Shown here piece after piece: positions 8,322 to 18,148 of a DNA stretch of 64,000 nt. How positions within the stretch are numbered: the stretch's first letter is position 1; each line of letters opens with the position of its first letter. The notes beneath the pieces were generated by a model. That model saw nothing but the letters and a program-made list of their open reading frames with translations, had not been told where the DNA came from and ran no database searches. The DNA comes from Rhizobium sp. CCGE531. Lineage in GTDB: Bacteria > Pseudomonadota > Alphaproteobacteria > Rhizobiales > Rhizobiaceae. The position numbers were made by a program, and so were the translations under genes. The DNA lies in contig NZ_CP032684.1 of NCBI RefSeq assembly GCF_003627795.1, forward strand, positions 1,713,001 to 1,777,000. The letters run 5' to 3'.

Positions 8322-9758
8322 TCAGGCACTCTCCGCGAGAACCGGTATCTGCACGCCCAGCCATTTCGCGCAGTCACCAAGCGCGCGCTTGGCGATAAGC
8401 TGACGCTTCATGATGGTCTTGTCCTTGCCGCGGAAGCGTTTGACGCCCTCCGGCTTGACGATCGATCCCGGCTCCAGCTCCGGGAAAAGCCCGAAATTGA
8501 TGTTCATCGGCTGGAAAGAGCGCTTGCCCGGCTCTTCGTCCGAGACGATGTGGCCGCCGGTGATGTGGTTCAGCAGCGAACCGAGCGCGGTCGTATCCGG
8601 CGGCGGTAATGGCGTTTCGCCCCTGCGTTCAGCGGCAGCGAAGCGGCCGGCGAGCAAGCCGATGCTGGCGCTTTCGACATAGCCTTCGCAGCCGGTGATC
8701 TGACCGGCAAAACGCAGGCCCGGCCGGGATTTCAGCACCAGCGAGCGGTCGAGCAGGGTCGGCGAATTGATATAGGTATTGCGGTGCAGGCCGCCGAGGC
8801 GCGCGAATTCCGCATTTTCAAGGCCGGGGATCAGCCGGAAGATCTCCGCCTGCGCTCCATATTTCAGCTTCGTCTGGAAGCCGACCATGTTGTAGAGCGT
8901 GCCGAGCGCATTGTCCTGGCGCAGCTGCACCACGGCATGGGCCTTGACCGTGGGATTGTGGGCGTTGGTCAGGCCCATCGGTTTCATCGGCCCATGACGC
9001 AGGGTTTCGCGTCCGCGCTCCGCCATGACCTCGATCGGCAGGCAGCCGTCGAAATAGGGCGTGCCTTCCCATTCCTTGAAGCCGACGGGATCGCCGGCGA
9101 TCAACGCATCGAGGAAGGCATTATATTGGGCTTCGTCCATCGGACAGTTGATATAGTCCTTGCCGGTGCCGCCGGGACCGACTTTGTCGTAGCGCGACTG
9201 ATACCAGCAGATGTCCATGTTGATGCTGTCGCGGTAGACGATCGGCGCGATGGCGTCGAAGAAGGCAAGCGCATCCGCACCTGTTTCCGCCTGGATGGCG
9301 CTGGCAAGCCCAGGTGCCGTCAGCGGGCCCGTGGCGATGATCGCCTGGTCCCATTCCTTCGGAGGCAGACCCTGGATTTCCTCGCGGACGACGGTAATCA
9401 AGGGATGGCCCGCAATCGCCTGCGTCACCGCTGCGGAAAAGCCATCGCGGTCGACTGCGAGCGCGCCACCGGCCGGCACCTGATGCTTGTCAGCACATGC
9501 CATGATGAGGGAGCCCGCCATGCGCATCTCGGCATGGATGACGCCGACGGCATTGCTGGTCGCGTCGTCGGAACGAAACGAATTGGAGCATACCAGTTCG
9601 GCAAGATCGTCGCTCTTGTGTGCTTCCGTGCCGCGAACGCCGCGCATCTCATGCAGGATGACGGGTGCGCCGGCGCTGGCGATTTGCCAAGCAGCTTCCG
9701 AGCCGGCGAGCCCGCCGCCGATGACGTGGATGGGGGAGTGGGAATTGGTCTGTGTCAT
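8322..9758 (-). CDS. trmFO: Methylenetetrahydrofolate--tRNA-(uracil-5-)-methyltransferase
   Basis: This 478-residue FAD protein makes 5-methyluridine at position 54 of tRNA using methylenetetrahydrofolate. The N-terminus has the FAD-binding [13 protein letters not shown] motif (residues 8-20). The family motif [13 protein letters not shown] follows, and the C-terminal half carries TrmFO-typical [13 protein letters not shown] and [15 protein letters not shown] 9758 is chosen because the protein then starts directly before the FAD fold; the upstream in-frame ATG 9794 adds 12 unconserved residues. Confidence 0.95.
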   Translation of the reverse strand: MTQTNSHSPIHVIGGGLAGSEAAWQIASAGAPVILHEMRGVRGTEAHKSDDLAELVCSNSFRSDDATSNAVGVIHAEMRMAGSLIMACADKHQVPAGGALAVDRDGFSAAVTQAIAGHPLITVVREEIQGLPPKEWDQAIIATGPLTAPGLASAIQAETGADALAFFDAIAPIVYRDSINMDICWYQSRYDKVGPGGTGKDYINCPMDEAQYNAFLDALIAGDPVGFKEWEGTPYFDGCLPIEVMAERGRETLRHGPMKPMGLTNAHNPTVKAHAVVQLRQDNALGTLYNMVGFQTKLKYGAQAEIFRLIPGLENAEFARLGGLHRNTYINSPTLLDRSLVLKSRPGLRFAGQITGCEGYVESASIGLLAGRFAAAERRGETPLPPPDTTALGSLLNHITGGHIVSDEEPGKRSFQPMNINFGLFPELEPGSIVKPEGVKRFRGKDKTIMKRQLIAKRALGDCAKWLGVQIPVLAESA

Positions 9759-9875
9759 GCGCGCGTCATTATCACGAGCGAGGCGGCGATCCAATCGCTT
9801 TGCTAAAGCATGTCGCGCAAAACCGCGCAGCGGTCTTATGGCAAACTTGATCTCTGGCCTCGCGCTTGGTGAGGT

Positions 9876-10232
9876 CTATGTATTGAAAGGCCTCGAGGGC
9901 GGCTCTGCAAGCGTGATGCGATTTCCGTCAGGGTCCGTGCACTGGGCGATCCTTCCGTAGTCACCTTTCGATTCACCTGTGAACTTCACGCCTATTTCTT
10001 CGAGCGATCTGCGGGCTTCATCCATTTTCGGCACTACGATGGTCAGTCTGCCGGACCCCGCATTCTCCTTGTCATGGAAGATTTGAATGTTTGCGCCCGC
10101 GACGTTGCGCCATTGGATCAACCCGTCCATGGGACGATCATCAGGCTCCCGGTCGAAAAGCTGGGTATAGAACGCCTCCGCTCTATCCATACTTGCTGTC
10201 GCGAGCGCGGCGTAAATTCCTTGGATTTGCAT
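9876..10232 (-). CDS. VOC superfamily (glyoxalase/bleomycin-resistance fold) protein
   Basis: This 118-residue single VOC module has a beta-alpha-beta-beta-beta pattern (SMDRAEAFYTQLFDREP; IQIFHDKENAGSG; CTDPDGNRITLAEP). The C-terminal DPDGN turn is typical. The start at 10232 is preferred because GGGAGG lies 8 nt upstream; the ATG at 10238 overlaps that site. The substrate cannot be deduced. It stands alone, with no obvious operon partner. Confidence 0.75.
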   Translation of the reverse strand: MQIQGIYAALATASMDRAEAFYTQLFDREPDDRPMDGLIQWRNVAGANIQIFHDKENAGSGRLTIVVPKMDEARRSLEEIGVKFTGESKGDYGRIAQCTDPDGNRITLAEPPSRPFNT

Positions 10233-10387
10233 TCCCATGCCTCCCTTCCAAACCGACACCATCTGTAAATGAGAAAAGGCGCGGTTCCGTTCCAAGATCG
10301 CATGTGATGGCGGCAGCCGCTGTATGGCCGGCGGCATTGATATCCGGCCCCATCATTAGTCTGAACGGAGCGCTTCAATCGCCGGAA

Positions 10388-10416
10388 TCAAAAACGGCGC
10401 CGAAAGGCGCCGTCTT
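10388..10416 (-). terminator. Terminator of the first DUF1127 gene
   Basis: The stem GACGGCGCC / GGCGCCGTT with a TTTC loop is followed by a T tract on the minus strand, 26 bp downstream of the DUF1127 stop codon. Confidence 0.8.
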
Positions 10417-10441
10417 GGGCAGTCCACTCAGTCCGTATCGA

Positions 10442-10585
10442 TTAACGGAAAGAGCGGGAAGCGATGTTGCGGATCTCGTAGCGGCTGACGCCGATGTCCG
10501 AAAGGGTCTGGCTGGAGAGGTTGCCGAGTTCGTTCAGGGTGCGGCGGTAGCTGATCCAGTTCTTAGCAATGCGAATCGGGTTCAT
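10442..10585 (-). CDS. DUF1127 mini-protein (first copy)
   Basis: This is a 47-residue Arg-rich protein, too short for a usual gene-length cutoff. Its sequence begins MNPIRIAKNWISYRRT and has the DUF1127 core ELGNLSSQTLSDIGVSR followed by an Arg near the end. DUF1127 proteins (CcaF1/YjiS-like) bind RNA or influence RNA turnover and stress physiology in Alphaproteobacteria. A clear terminator follows. A second DUF1127 gene lies 302 bp upstream on the same strand, and the three-hairpin small RNA lies further upstream. Confidence 0.85.
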   Translation of the reverse strand: MNPIRIAKNWISYRRTLNELGNLSSQTLSDIGVSRYEIRNIASRSFR

Positions 10586-10805
10586 GATCTTGTCCTCAGT
10601 ATCTTGGTTGCGAGCGGTACGATTACCGCCTCAGCGCTTGCACTCTATATAGGCGTGAGGACGTGTTTTGTGCAGTGCAAAGAAAAGGCGTCTGCTATGC
10701 ATTTGTGCAATATGACGCCCAAAAAGCCATCAATGCCTAAAATCTGTGTGCCTTGCGTATTGCGAATGGCTCGCGGCCGACAGTTCAATGCTGCATATGC
10801 GCAAT

Positions 10806-10853
10806 AAGCAAAAAAAGAACGCCCGTCGCGGCGGTCCGCAACGGGCGTTGAGA
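10806..10853 (-). terminator. Terminator of the second DUF1127 gene
   Basis: On the minus strand AACGCCCGTTGCGG pairs with CCGCGACGGGCGTT and is followed by CTTTTTTT. It sits 35 bp beyond the second DUF1127 stop, so the two copies are separate transcription units. Confidence 0.85.
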
Positions 10854-10887
10854 AGGCTCTCGCTGTTGGGCGAAGCCTATCCGGCGA

Positions 10888-11034
10888 TTAGCGGCCGGTG
10901 GCTTCGCGGGCAACGCGATGGATGTCGGCGCGGTCGATGCCGAGGTCGTGCAGTTCACGCGAGCTCATGCGGCCGAGTTCATTGACGGTCTGACGATACT
11001 TGCGCCAGTTGTTGAAAGAGCGGGTCAGGTTCAT
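10888..11034 (-). CDS. DUF1127 mini-protein (second copy)
   Basis: This 48-residue protein begins MNLTRSFNNWRKYRQT and contains the DUF1127 core ELGRMSSRELHDLGIDR. It is paralogous to the copy at 10442-10585. On the minus strand an AAAGGGAC stretch precedes the ATG. It has its own terminator, and the candidate CCUCCUCCC-loop small RNA ends about 430 bp upstream on the same strand, an association known for this small-RNA group in Alphaproteobacteria. Confidence 0.85.
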   Translation of the reverse strand: MNLTRSFNNWRKYRQTVNELGRMSSRELHDLGIDRADIHRVAREATGR

Positions 11035-11460
11035 TTTAAGTCCCTTTCGAGGATTTGAAGATCTCGCGGTCCCATCCCTGGTTCCGTCCTTGATCTGATG
11101 CTTCTTAATATATGCTGCGCTGCAAGAACTAAAAGCGCCAAAGCATCATGCCACCTATGCGAAAAGTGCAACTCTTCCAGGCGGATTGCCTAAGAAGATG
11201 GCTGCTTTATGTGCATAGCGCGGCTGAAGGAAGAATGGGTCGGAGAGCGTCATGCCTGGTTCGGCCCGGCGTCTCAGGGGAGATGCGCGAGATTGCCTAG
11301 GTTCGGCCGTGCTTTCGCCAGCCTTGCTCTTTTGGGGTAGGTCGGGTTGCCTCGTCGGCTGTTACCGGTAGGTGGATTTGCCCGCGATTGGCTCTGCGTG
11401 CCGGTTGTGGGCGTCAATCCACTGCAGCGGCGTTCGAAGTACATAAACCGATTTAGGTGG
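11035..11460. other. Intergenic stretch between DUF1127 and the small RNA
   Basis: About 420 bp without a supportable gene. It should contain the promoter of the second DUF1127 gene. No strong repeat or hairpin was recognised apart from the adjacent small RNA. Confidence 0.4.
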
Positions 11461-11583
11461 ATAAAAAATAACGCCCACCGCGGGAGGAGGATGCGGTGGG
11501 CGTCATTTGAGATGATTGACGACTGGGAGGAGGAGTGTCGTCAATCTATCGGAGCGCACTGGGAGGAGGAGTGTGCGGCTCCG
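11461..11583 (-). ncRNA. Triple-hairpin small RNA with CCUCCUCCC loops (alpha-r14/cuckoo/CcsR-like)
   Basis: Three consecutive hairpins lie at 11550-11583, 11514-11546 and 11471-11503 (stems 10, 10 and 11 bp). On the minus strand every loop carries CCUCCUCCC, complementary to a Shine-Dalgarno sequence. The last hairpin is followed by TATTTTTTAT, which makes it an intrinsic terminator. This matches the alphaproteobacterial alpha-r14/cuckoo small-RNA family, in which anti-SD loops repeat in tandem and the loci associate with DUF1127 genes. The 5' end and promoter were not located. The three copies have different stem sequences but identical loop cores, which argues for selection on the loop. 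Confidence 0.8.
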
Positions 11584-11886
11584 AATTCCGTGTCGGGACA
11601 TAAATCCCCAGGCTTCTCCGACTAAAGCCGGCCCGGCGCGCCATTGCCGTGTTTGTTGTCTTATTAATAGTATGACTTTTTGATTTTGTGCAGCGCAATA
11701 ATTTCATGGGAGGTATGCCGAATGCGCATGTCTTGCGAGGGTATCGTGATACCTAACCCTATAATGCCAAATGACCGCTTAATTCTGTATTAACATGGGG
11801 CATATTTGTCCCGAAGGCGTGCACAGCTTAGATGCTGAAGTATGATATGTCTCCCGTGCAAGGGGAATCGTGGATAGGGAGCCGGG
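11584..11886. other. Upstream region shared by the small RNA and the DUF2157 gene
   Basis: About 300 bp, AT-richer in the middle (11650-11710). It must carry divergent promoters for the minus-strand small RNA and the plus-strand membrane operon. No exact consensus promoter was recognised. Confidence 0.35.
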
Positions 11887-13026
11887 ATGTATAGGGGCAG
11901 GCTGGAACGGGATCTGAAAATCTGGGTCGAGAAAGGTCTTGTCGATGTAGGCGCCGCAAAGGCGATGCTACGTGAATATGACGGCCGCCAGTCGAGCTTC
12001 AGTGCCGGGCGCGTGCTGACTATCATAGCGGCCGTGCTTCTCGGCCTGGCGATACTGCTTTTCGTTTCCGCCAATTGGGAGGCGATTCCGAGGATCGCGC
12101 GCCTCGCGGGGCTCGTCGCCATGATATGGGCCTTCTATCTCGCCGCCGCCCATCTGCTCACCCTGGGGCGCTCGATTATCGCATCCGGACTTTTGATCCT
12201 GGGCACGCTGAGCTTCGGCGGCGCCATGGCGCTCGTCGGCCAGATGTACAACATGTCCGGCGACGAGCTGACGATGATGCTCGTCTGGTTTGCGGCGGCC
12301 TGCCTTGTGGCGGCGCTGTTTCGTTTAAGCGCGCAGGTCGCGCTTGCCGGCTTTCTGGCCTGGGCATTTTGCGGCGTCTATCTATGGGACCATTTCGATC
12401 AGTGGCGTGGTATCATGCCATGGGTGCCGCCTCTGATGGCCGTCATTCTGATTGCGCTCGTTCGATATGTTGACGCGCCAGGCGCGCGGCATCTCGCCTA
12501 CCTCATGCTGGTAGGGTGGTTGACCTGGCTTTTCGGCCGGCATGAGAGCCTGAATACGGCAATCCTCTTTGCCGGCCTCGGGATGGCAGCCTTTCTTCTC
12601 GTCAGCATCCCCGCTTCGCCGCTGATGTCTCTTGTGCGAACGGCTGGAGCGGCCCCAGCATTCTACACTTTTCTGATCGCATCGATCGGCTTCTTCCTGG
12701 TCCATGCCGAGATCAGCAATGGGTCCTTCGAAAACAATGTCTGGGTGGAAGACAAGCTGCCGCTCATCATCGTGGCGGCGGCGACGCTGGCGAGTTCTGT
12801 CATCGCCATCGCCCTCAGCGGCCGTGACAATGGCGCGGTGCGCTATCTCGCCTATTTCGTTTTTGCTTGTGAGGTTCTCTACCTCGCCAGCGAGACGATC
12901 GGCTCGATCATCGGGACGGCCGGCTTCTTTCTTGTCGCCGGTGTGCTCGTGGCGATTGCCGCGTGGCTGGTCATCCAGCTCGAACGGCGCTTTTCCGACA
13001 ATCGCGGGCAGGGAACACGGGCATGA
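11887..13026 (+). CDS. DUF2157 multi-pass membrane protein
   Basis: This 379-residue protein has a short soluble N-terminus (about residues 1-38, including LERDLKIWVEKGLVDVGAAK) that matches the DUF2157 leader, followed by roughly ten transmembrane helices. Family members have no assigned biochemical role. The next gene (GDYXXLXY) overlaps it by 4 bp (ATGA), a pairing seen repeatedly for these two families, so they probably act together in the membrane. Confidence 0.85.
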   Translation: MYRGRLERDLKIWVEKGLVDVGAAKAMLREYDGRQSSFSAGRVLTIIAAVLLGLAILLFVSANWEAIPRIARLAGLVAMIWAFYLAAAHLLTLGRSIIASGLLILGTLSFGGAMALVGQMYNMSGDELTMMLVWFAAACLVAALFRLSAQVALAGFLAWAFCGVYLWDHFDQWRGIMPWVPPLMAVILIALVRYVDAPGARHLAYLMLVGWLTWLFGRHESLNTAILFAGLGMAAFLLVSIPASPLMSLVRTAGAAPAFYTFLIASIGFFLVHAEISNGSFENNVWVEDKLPLIIVAAATLASSVIAIALSGRDNGAVRYLAYFVFACEVLYLASETIGSIIGTAGFFLVAGVLVAIAAWLVIQLERRFSDNRGQGTRA

Positions 13027-13637
13027 CCGATATAGCTGAGACGAACCCGGCCATCGGCCCCCGACGTCTATGGATCGCCGCCATCGTCGTGGCTGCGCTG
13101 CAGACCGCCGTCCTGGGCTACATGGTTGGCGAGCGCGCATGGGGGCTGCGAAGCGGCACCGAAATTCTCCTGAAGACAGCGCCGGTCGATCCGCGCGATC
13201 TCCTGCGCGGCGACTATGTGACTTTGAACTATGACATATCGCGGGTTCCGTTCTCGACGATGGTCGAGGGACCACCGAAAATGAGCCGAAGTGCCGCGAT
13301 ATTGTCCGTTCGCCTGAAGAAGCAGGATGACGGTTACTGGGGTATCGTCGAATCATCCTTCGGAGCGCTCGATCCGAAACCCGATACGGTCGTGCTCAAA
13401 AGCCTGCCTGTCGATTATGTTTTCTATGGCGATGCGACCGATCCGTCGCAGGCGATTGTCGGGGTCACCTATGGCATAGAGCGCTATTATGTGCCCGAGG
13501 GGCAGGGGCACGATATCGAGAGCGCACGCAATGACAATCGTGTCGCCATAGCGGCTCGCGTCTCTTCCGATGGTGTTGCCCATATCAAAAGCCTGCTTCT
13601 CGACGGCAAATCCGTCTATGAAGAGCCGCTTTACTGA
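13023..13637 (+). CDS. GDYXXLXY domain membrane-anchored protein
   Basis: This 204-residue protein has one N-terminal transmembrane helix (about residues 14-35) and an extracytoplasmic domain containing the family signature GDYVTLNY after VDPRDLLR. The start overlaps the DUF2157 stop, so translation is probably coupled. The biochemical function is unknown; the fixed association with DUF2157 is the best clue. Confidence 0.85.
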   Translation: MTDIAETNPAIGPRRLWIAAIVVAALQTAVLGYMVGERAWGLRSGTEILLKTAPVDPRDLLRGDYVTLNYDISRVPFSTMVEGPPKMSRSAAILSVRLKKQDDGYWGIVESSFGALDPKPDTVVLKSLPVDYVFYGDATDPSQAIVGVTYGIERYYVPEGQGHDIESARNDNRVAIAARVSSDGVAHIKSLLLDGKSVYEEPLY

Positions 13638-13781
13638 CCATATCTGCGTGAAGACGCCGATAAGCTTTGGGCGTCGTCGCGGAACCGTCATTTTTCCTTT
13701 GCGTGGTTTGAAACGGGTGATATAGAGACGCCGCGCTCCGGAAGGCCCCATGGGCAGGCATCTCCATGCGGTTTTGGGAAC

Positions 13782-13866
<85 letters not shown>

Positions 13867-14146
13867 GCACTGTCTTGTGGACGGGGGGGAGGCTGACGAA
13901 GCCTGTCTTCCAAGACGCCGCAGGACGCGCCATTTTGCCCAAAGCATCCCGCTTTCGATGAGGAAGGGGACAAGATGTTTTGGCTCGTAACGGGATAGGG
14001 CTGCCTTTTGCGCGTTCATTCGAAGGCGCGGCGCTCTAGCAAGATGAAAGAGAATTGCATCCAAGCCACGCTCGGGATTTTCCGGCGTCGTGCTCATCGA
14101 AACGAACGGCTGTCTGGGCACGGCCGCCATGAATGAAGGTAGGACA

Positions 14147-15637
14147 ATGCAGGTTATCGAAACGCTCGCTGAAGGGCTGAAGCGCGAAATCAAGGTCGTC
14201 ATCCCGGCCAAGGACATGGAAGTGCGCATGAACGAGCGCCTCGCCGAGGTCAAGGACAAGGTCCGCATCAACGGCTTCCGTCCGGGCAAGGTTCCGGTCT
14301 CGCACTTGAAGAAGGTCTACGGCAAGTCGATCATGGCCGATCTGGTGAACGAGATCGTTCGCGACCAGCCGCCGGCAATCCTGACCGAGCGCGGCGAAAA
14401 GTCGGCAACCCAGCCGGAAGTCGCCATGACCGAGGACAAGGACGAGGCTGAAAAGATCCTCTCCGCCGAAGCCGATTTCGAATTCACGCTTTCCTACGAA
14501 GTCATTCCGGCGATCGAGCTGAAGCCGGTCAACGGCATCAAGGTGACCCGCGAAGTCGCTGAAATCAGCGAAGATGAAGTGACCGAGCAGATCCTCAAGA
14601 TCGCCGAAAGCGCCCGCAGCTACGAGACCAAGAAGGGCAAGGCCGCCGACGGCGACCGCGTCACCATCGACTACCTCGGCAAGGTCGACGGCGTTGCCTT
14701 CGACGGTGGCAAGGATGAAGACTCGCAGCTCGTTCTCGGCTCCAACCGCTTCATCCCGGGCTTCGAAGAGCAGCTCGTCGGCGTCAAGGCTGGCGATGAG
14801 AAGGTCATCACCGTAACCTTCCCGGCCGACTATCCGGCCAAGAACCTCGCCGGCAAGGAAGCTACCTTCGACATCAACGTCAAGGAAGTTGCAGCCGCCG
14901 GCGAAATCGAAATCAACGACGAACTCGCTTCCAAGCTCGGCCTCGAATCGGCCGACCGCTTGAAGGAAATCGTTCGCGGCCAGATCGAAAGCCAGTACGG
15001 CTCGGTGACCCGCCAGAAGGTCAAGCGCCAGATCCTCGACCAGCTGGACGAAATGTACCAGTTCGACACGCCGCAGAAGCTGGTCGAAGCCGAATTCGCC
15101 AGCATCTGGCGCCAGATCGAGACGGACCTCGCTGAATCCGGCAAGACCTTCGAAGATGAAGACACCACGGAAGAGAAGGCTCGCGAAGAATATCGCAAGC
15201 TCGCCGAGCGTCGCGTTCGCCTCGGTCTCGTTCTCTCCGAAATCGGCGAGAAGGCCGGCGTCGAAGTCAGCGAAGACGAACTGCAGCGCGCGCTTTACGC
15301 ACAGCTCCAGCAGTTCCCGGGCCAGGAAAAGGAAATCCTCGAATTCTTCCGCAACACGCCCGGTGCTTCCGCCAACCTGCGCGCGCCGATCTTCGAAGAA
15401 AAGGTCATCGACCACCTGCTGACCGAAGTCGACGTCACGGACAAGACCGTTTCCAAGGAAGCGCTGCTGGCCGAGGATGAAGAAGAAGGCAAGCCGGCTG
15501 CCAAGAAGGCTGCTCCGAAGAAGAAGGCTGCCGCCAAGGCTGAAGCAACGGAAGCTGCCGCCGAAGGCGAAGAAGCTGCAGCGCCGAAGAAGAAGGCCGC
15601 ACCGAAGAAGAAGGCTGCTGAAGACAGCGCCGAGTAA
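14147..15637 (+). CDS. tig: Trigger factor (ribosome-associated chaperone, PPIase)
   Basis: This 496-residue protein binds the ribosome exit tunnel and folds nascent chains. The N-terminal domain holds the ribosome-binding signature GFRPGKVP (about residues 43-50). The central FKBP-type PPIase domain spans about 165-245 ([25 protein letters not shown]). The C-terminal helical domain ends in a Lys/Ala-rich tail (repeated [10 protein letters not shown]), common in Rhizobium orthologues. ATG 14147 follows AGGTAGGAC; upstream in-frame starts would add unconserved residues. A terminator follows at 15664. Confidence 0.95.
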   Translation: MQVIETLAEGLKREIKVVIPAKDMEVRMNERLAEVKDKVRINGFRPGKVPVSHLKKVYGKSIMADLVNEIVRDQPPAILTERGEKSATQPEVAMTEDKDEAEKILSAEADFEFTLSYEVIPAIELKPVNGIKVTREVAEISEDEVTEQILKIAESARSYETKKGKAADGDRVTIDYLGKVDGVAFDGGKDEDSQLVLGSNRFIPGFEEQLVGVKAGDEKVITVTFPADYPAKNLAGKEATFDINVKEVAAAGEIEINDELASKLGLESADRLKEIVRGQIESQYGSVTRQKVKRQILDQLDEMYQFDTPQKLVEAEFASIWRQIETDLAESGKTFEDEDTTEEKAREEYRKLAERRVRLGLVLSEIGEKAGVEVSEDELQRALYAQLQQFPGQEKEILEFFRNTPGASANLRAPIFEEKVIDHLLTEVDVTDKTVSKEALLAEDEEEGKPAAKKAAPKKKAAAKAEATEAAAEGEEAAAPKKKAAPKKKAAEDSAE

Positions 15638-15663
15638 TTGGTTTTCTTCTTGGATGAAATCAG

Positions 15664-15690
15664 GCCCTGCCGTTCGCGGCGGGGCTTTTT
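15664..15690 (+). terminator. Terminator of tig
   Basis: Stem GCCCTGCCG / CGGCGGGGC with a TTCG tetraloop followed by TTTTT, 26 bp after the tig stop. Confidence 0.85.
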
Positions 15691-15711
15691 GTTTCTGCCG
15701 GTGCGAGAGAC

Positions 15712-15739
15712 TCCCTCTCCCCGTTTGCGGGGAGAGGGG
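15712..15739. repeat. Intergenic palindrome
   Basis: CCCTCTCCCCG / CGGGGAGAGGG with a TTTG loop forms an 11-12 bp stem between tig and sthA. It has no T tract. Palindromes of this look are frequent between rhizobial genes, and this one may aid termination for the convergent sthA. Confidence 0.55.
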
Positions 15740-15773
15740 ACTAACCGCAATTGCTGCACCCGGGGAATGCCGC

Positions 15774-17180
15774 TCAAAGCTCCGACTTGATATCACCCAT
15801 GCGGTTCCAGGCGTCGAGGCCGGCGATCTTGTAGGCTTCGGCGAGTGTCGGATAGTTGAAGGTGTTCTCGACGAAATATTCGACGGTGCCCTTGAGGTTC
15901 AGCACGGCCTGGCCGATGTGGACGAGCTCGGTCGCGCCTTCGCCGACGATGTGGACGCCGAGCAGCCGGCGGGTCTTCAGCGAGAAGATCATCTTCAAGA
16001 GGCCGGTGTCGAGACCCATGATATGGCCGCGCGAGGTCTCGCGGAAGCGCGCGATACCGCATTCGTAAGGGATATGCCGCTCCTTGACCTCTTCCTCGGA
16101 GAGGCCGCAGGTGGAAATCTCCGGCACGGCATAAATGCCGTAGGGGAAGTATTTCGGCGGCTCCTTGGCGATGGCGCCGACGGCGACGCGGGCGGCGATG
16201 CGGCCCTGTTCCATCGAGGTGGAGGCAAGGCTTGGGAAGCCGACGACATCGCCGGCGGCAAAGATATGCGGGACTTTCGTGGCAAAGGTCTCCGGATTGA
16301 CGCTCAGACGACCGCGATTGTCTGCCTCAAGGCCAGCAGCAGGCAGATTGAGCGTATCCGTCGCGCCCATGCGGCCGGCGGCAAACAACACCATGTCGGT
16401 GGTGATGCGGCGGCCGTTGTCCAGCGTCAGCTCCACCTTGCCGCTCGGCAGGCGCTCGACTTTCTCAGCCTTCTGGCCGAGCAGCAGCTTCATGTTGCGA
16501 TCGCGCAGCTGATAGGCGAAGTCTTCGACGATTTCCTTGTCGATGAAATCGAGCATGGTCGACTTCGGATCGATCAGCGTCACCTGCGTATCGAGCGCGC
16601 TGAAGATGGTAGCATATTCGATGCCGATGACGCCGGCGCCGATGACGACCATCGACCGTGGCAGTTCCTCGATATCCAGCAGCTCGTCGCTGTCGAGCAC
16701 TGTCTTGCCATCGAAGGGCATGTAATCCGGCCGGAACGGCTTGGTGCCGACGGCCAGCAGGATGCTTGCCGCCGTGACATTGACGACTTCGCCGTCGTCC
16801 TTGACGACCTGCATGGTCTGCGGATCGATGAAACTTGCCTTGCCCCGCATGTGCTGCACGCGATTGCGGGCAAACTGATGCTCGAGCACCTCGACTTCGT
16901 GGTCGAGCGTGATCAGCAGGCGGCGGCGCAGGTCCTCCGCGCTGATCTCCTGTTTGACGCGATAGGCCCGGCCATAGAAGCCGCGCTCGCGCCAGCCGGA
17001 GAGGTTGAGCGCGGTTTCGCGCAGCGTCTTGGAGGGAATGGTGCCCGTGTGGACCGAGACGCCGCCGACGCGCTTGCCTTGCTCGATGACGAGCACCCTC
17101 TTGCCCAGTTTGGCGGCCTGGATAGCGCCTCTGCGGCCTGCAGGGCCGCTACCCACCACTAGGAGATCGAATTGGTCCAT
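15774..17180 (-). CDS. sthA: Soluble pyridine nucleotide transhydrogenase (Si-specific)
   Basis: This 468-residue FAD enzyme interconverts NADH and NADPH. The FAD motif VVGSGPAGRRGAIQAAKLG is at residues 8-26. At the position of the redox disulfide of lipoamide dehydrogenases it has VHTGTIPSKTLRE, so one Cys is Thr and the other is absent, as in SthA. The NAD(P) motif VIGAGVIGIEYA and the dimerisation domain follow. ATG 17180 begins MDQFDLLVVG; the in-frame 17213 start adds 11 residues before the fold. Confidence 0.9.
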   Translation of the reverse strand: MDQFDLLVVGSGPAGRRGAIQAAKLGKRVLVIEQGKRVGGVSVHTGTIPSKTLRETALNLSGWRERGFYGRAYRVKQEISAEDLRRRLLITLDHEVEVLEHQFARNRVQHMRGKASFIDPQTMQVVKDDGEVVNVTAASILLAVGTKPFRPDYMPFDGKTVLDSDELLDIEELPRSMVVIGAGVIGIEYATIFSALDTQVTLIDPKSTMLDFIDKEIVEDFAYQLRDRNMKLLLGQKAEKVERLPSGKVELTLDNGRRITTDMVLFAAGRMGATDTLNLPAAGLEADNRGRLSVNPETFATKVPHIFAAGDVVGFPSLASTSMEQGRIAARVAVGAIAKEPPKYFPYGIYAVPEISTCGLSEEEVKERHIPYECGIARFRETSRGHIMGLDTGLLKMIFSLKTRRLLGVHIVGEGATELVHIGQAVLNLKGTVEYFVENTFNYPTLAEAYKIAGLDAWNRMGDIKSEL

Positions 17181-17289
17181 CGGAAAGCCTCGGATGACTG
17201 GATAGGGAATCAATGTCGCAACGCAACAAGCACTCCGTCAACCGGTAGCTGCTCAATGTTACAGATTATCTAACGGGAAGGGCCCGCAG

Positions 17290-17886
17290 TCAGGACGCGG
17301 AAAAGCCGAGCCAGGGTTCCAGCTTCTCGAATGTCCGATCCATGGCGTAGGCGCGAGTAAAGGAAAATGAAAGATGACCGTAGAAGATCGACATCTGGTT
17401 TTCCGCCGTTGCCTCGTTCGTCTTGGCGATGGCGGCGAGATAGAGCGCCGAAGCGAGCCCTGTGCGGTCCGCTCCCGCCTGGCAATGAATGAGAAGTGGC
17501 TTCGGCGCGTCGCGCATGATTTCGATAAGCTGTGCGGCCTGCTGCTGCGTCAGCTCGCGACCGGAAGACATGTGGAAATCGATGTGGTTGATATTGAGCT
17601 GCTTGGCCTCGGCGACTTCCTTGTCATACCAATGACGACCGCTGTTGTCGCCGCGCAGGTTGATGATGGTCTTGATGCCGTATTGCTTTTGAAGCTCGGC
17701 AATCGTGGCGGCCGACGGCTGGGAGGAGCGATAGAGTTCGCCGGCGATGACCGGGTGGAAGTTCGTTGTCCAGAGCATATGAGCGTAGAAACCGGCTGCT
17801 ACCGCCGTGAAGGCTCCCAAGGCGACAAGCGCGCCGCGGCCAACAAGTAGAAGGCGATGGGAAAGCGGCGACGACGTCTTCGGCAT
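17290..17886 (-). CDS. Membrane-anchored dual-specificity/tyrosine phosphatase
   Basis: This 198-residue protein has an N-terminal transmembrane segment (about residues 10-35) followed by a phosphatase fold whose CX5R loop reads HCQAGADRTG (about residue 140). The general-acid region around HIDFHMSSGRELT precedes it. It resembles periplasm-facing DSP-like phosphatases found near rhizobial envelope genes. ATG 17886 is chosen because an upstream in-frame stretch to 18099 contains no signal or conserved residues. The substrate is unknown. Confidence 0.8.
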   Translation of the reverse strand: MPKTSSPLSHRLLLVGRGALVALGAFTAVAAGFYAHMLWTTNFHPVIAGELYRSSQPSAATIAELQKQYGIKTIINLRGDNSGRHWYDKEVAEAKQLNINHIDFHMSSGRELTQQQAAQLIEIMRDAPKPLLIHCQAGADRTGLASALYLAAIAKTNEATAENQMSIFYGHLSFSFTRAYAMDRTFEKLEPWLGFSAS

Positions 17887-18148
17887 GCGATCTCCGGGGC
17901 GGGCCGACCGCGCAAGCAGATTGGCCAAATCAAAACAACGACTTCCGCCGGCGGATTCGCCGATTGGAATGCGGCGATCCTTCTGCCAGATCATCCTGAC
18001 GCAGAACTGAAAAACCACAATGAAGACAGCGAGGGACGATCTTGTAGGTTTTGAGAAGTTGGAAATACAGAACGGTTTTGGAAAAATATTTTGTATCAAA
18101 AAGATATGATTGTTTTTTAATGTACGAATTAAAGCGCGCGCGACAATT

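Noticed and set aside
11347..11625. Plus-strand 92-codon frame spanning the hairpin array
   Set aside because: Its content is explained by the three small-RNA hairpins, and it lacks a ribosome-binding site and recognisable domain.
14036..15796. 586-codon minus-strand frame over tig, and a plus-strand frame over sthA (15477-17162)
   Set aside because: Both are antisense shadows of confident genes; the translations resemble no protein.
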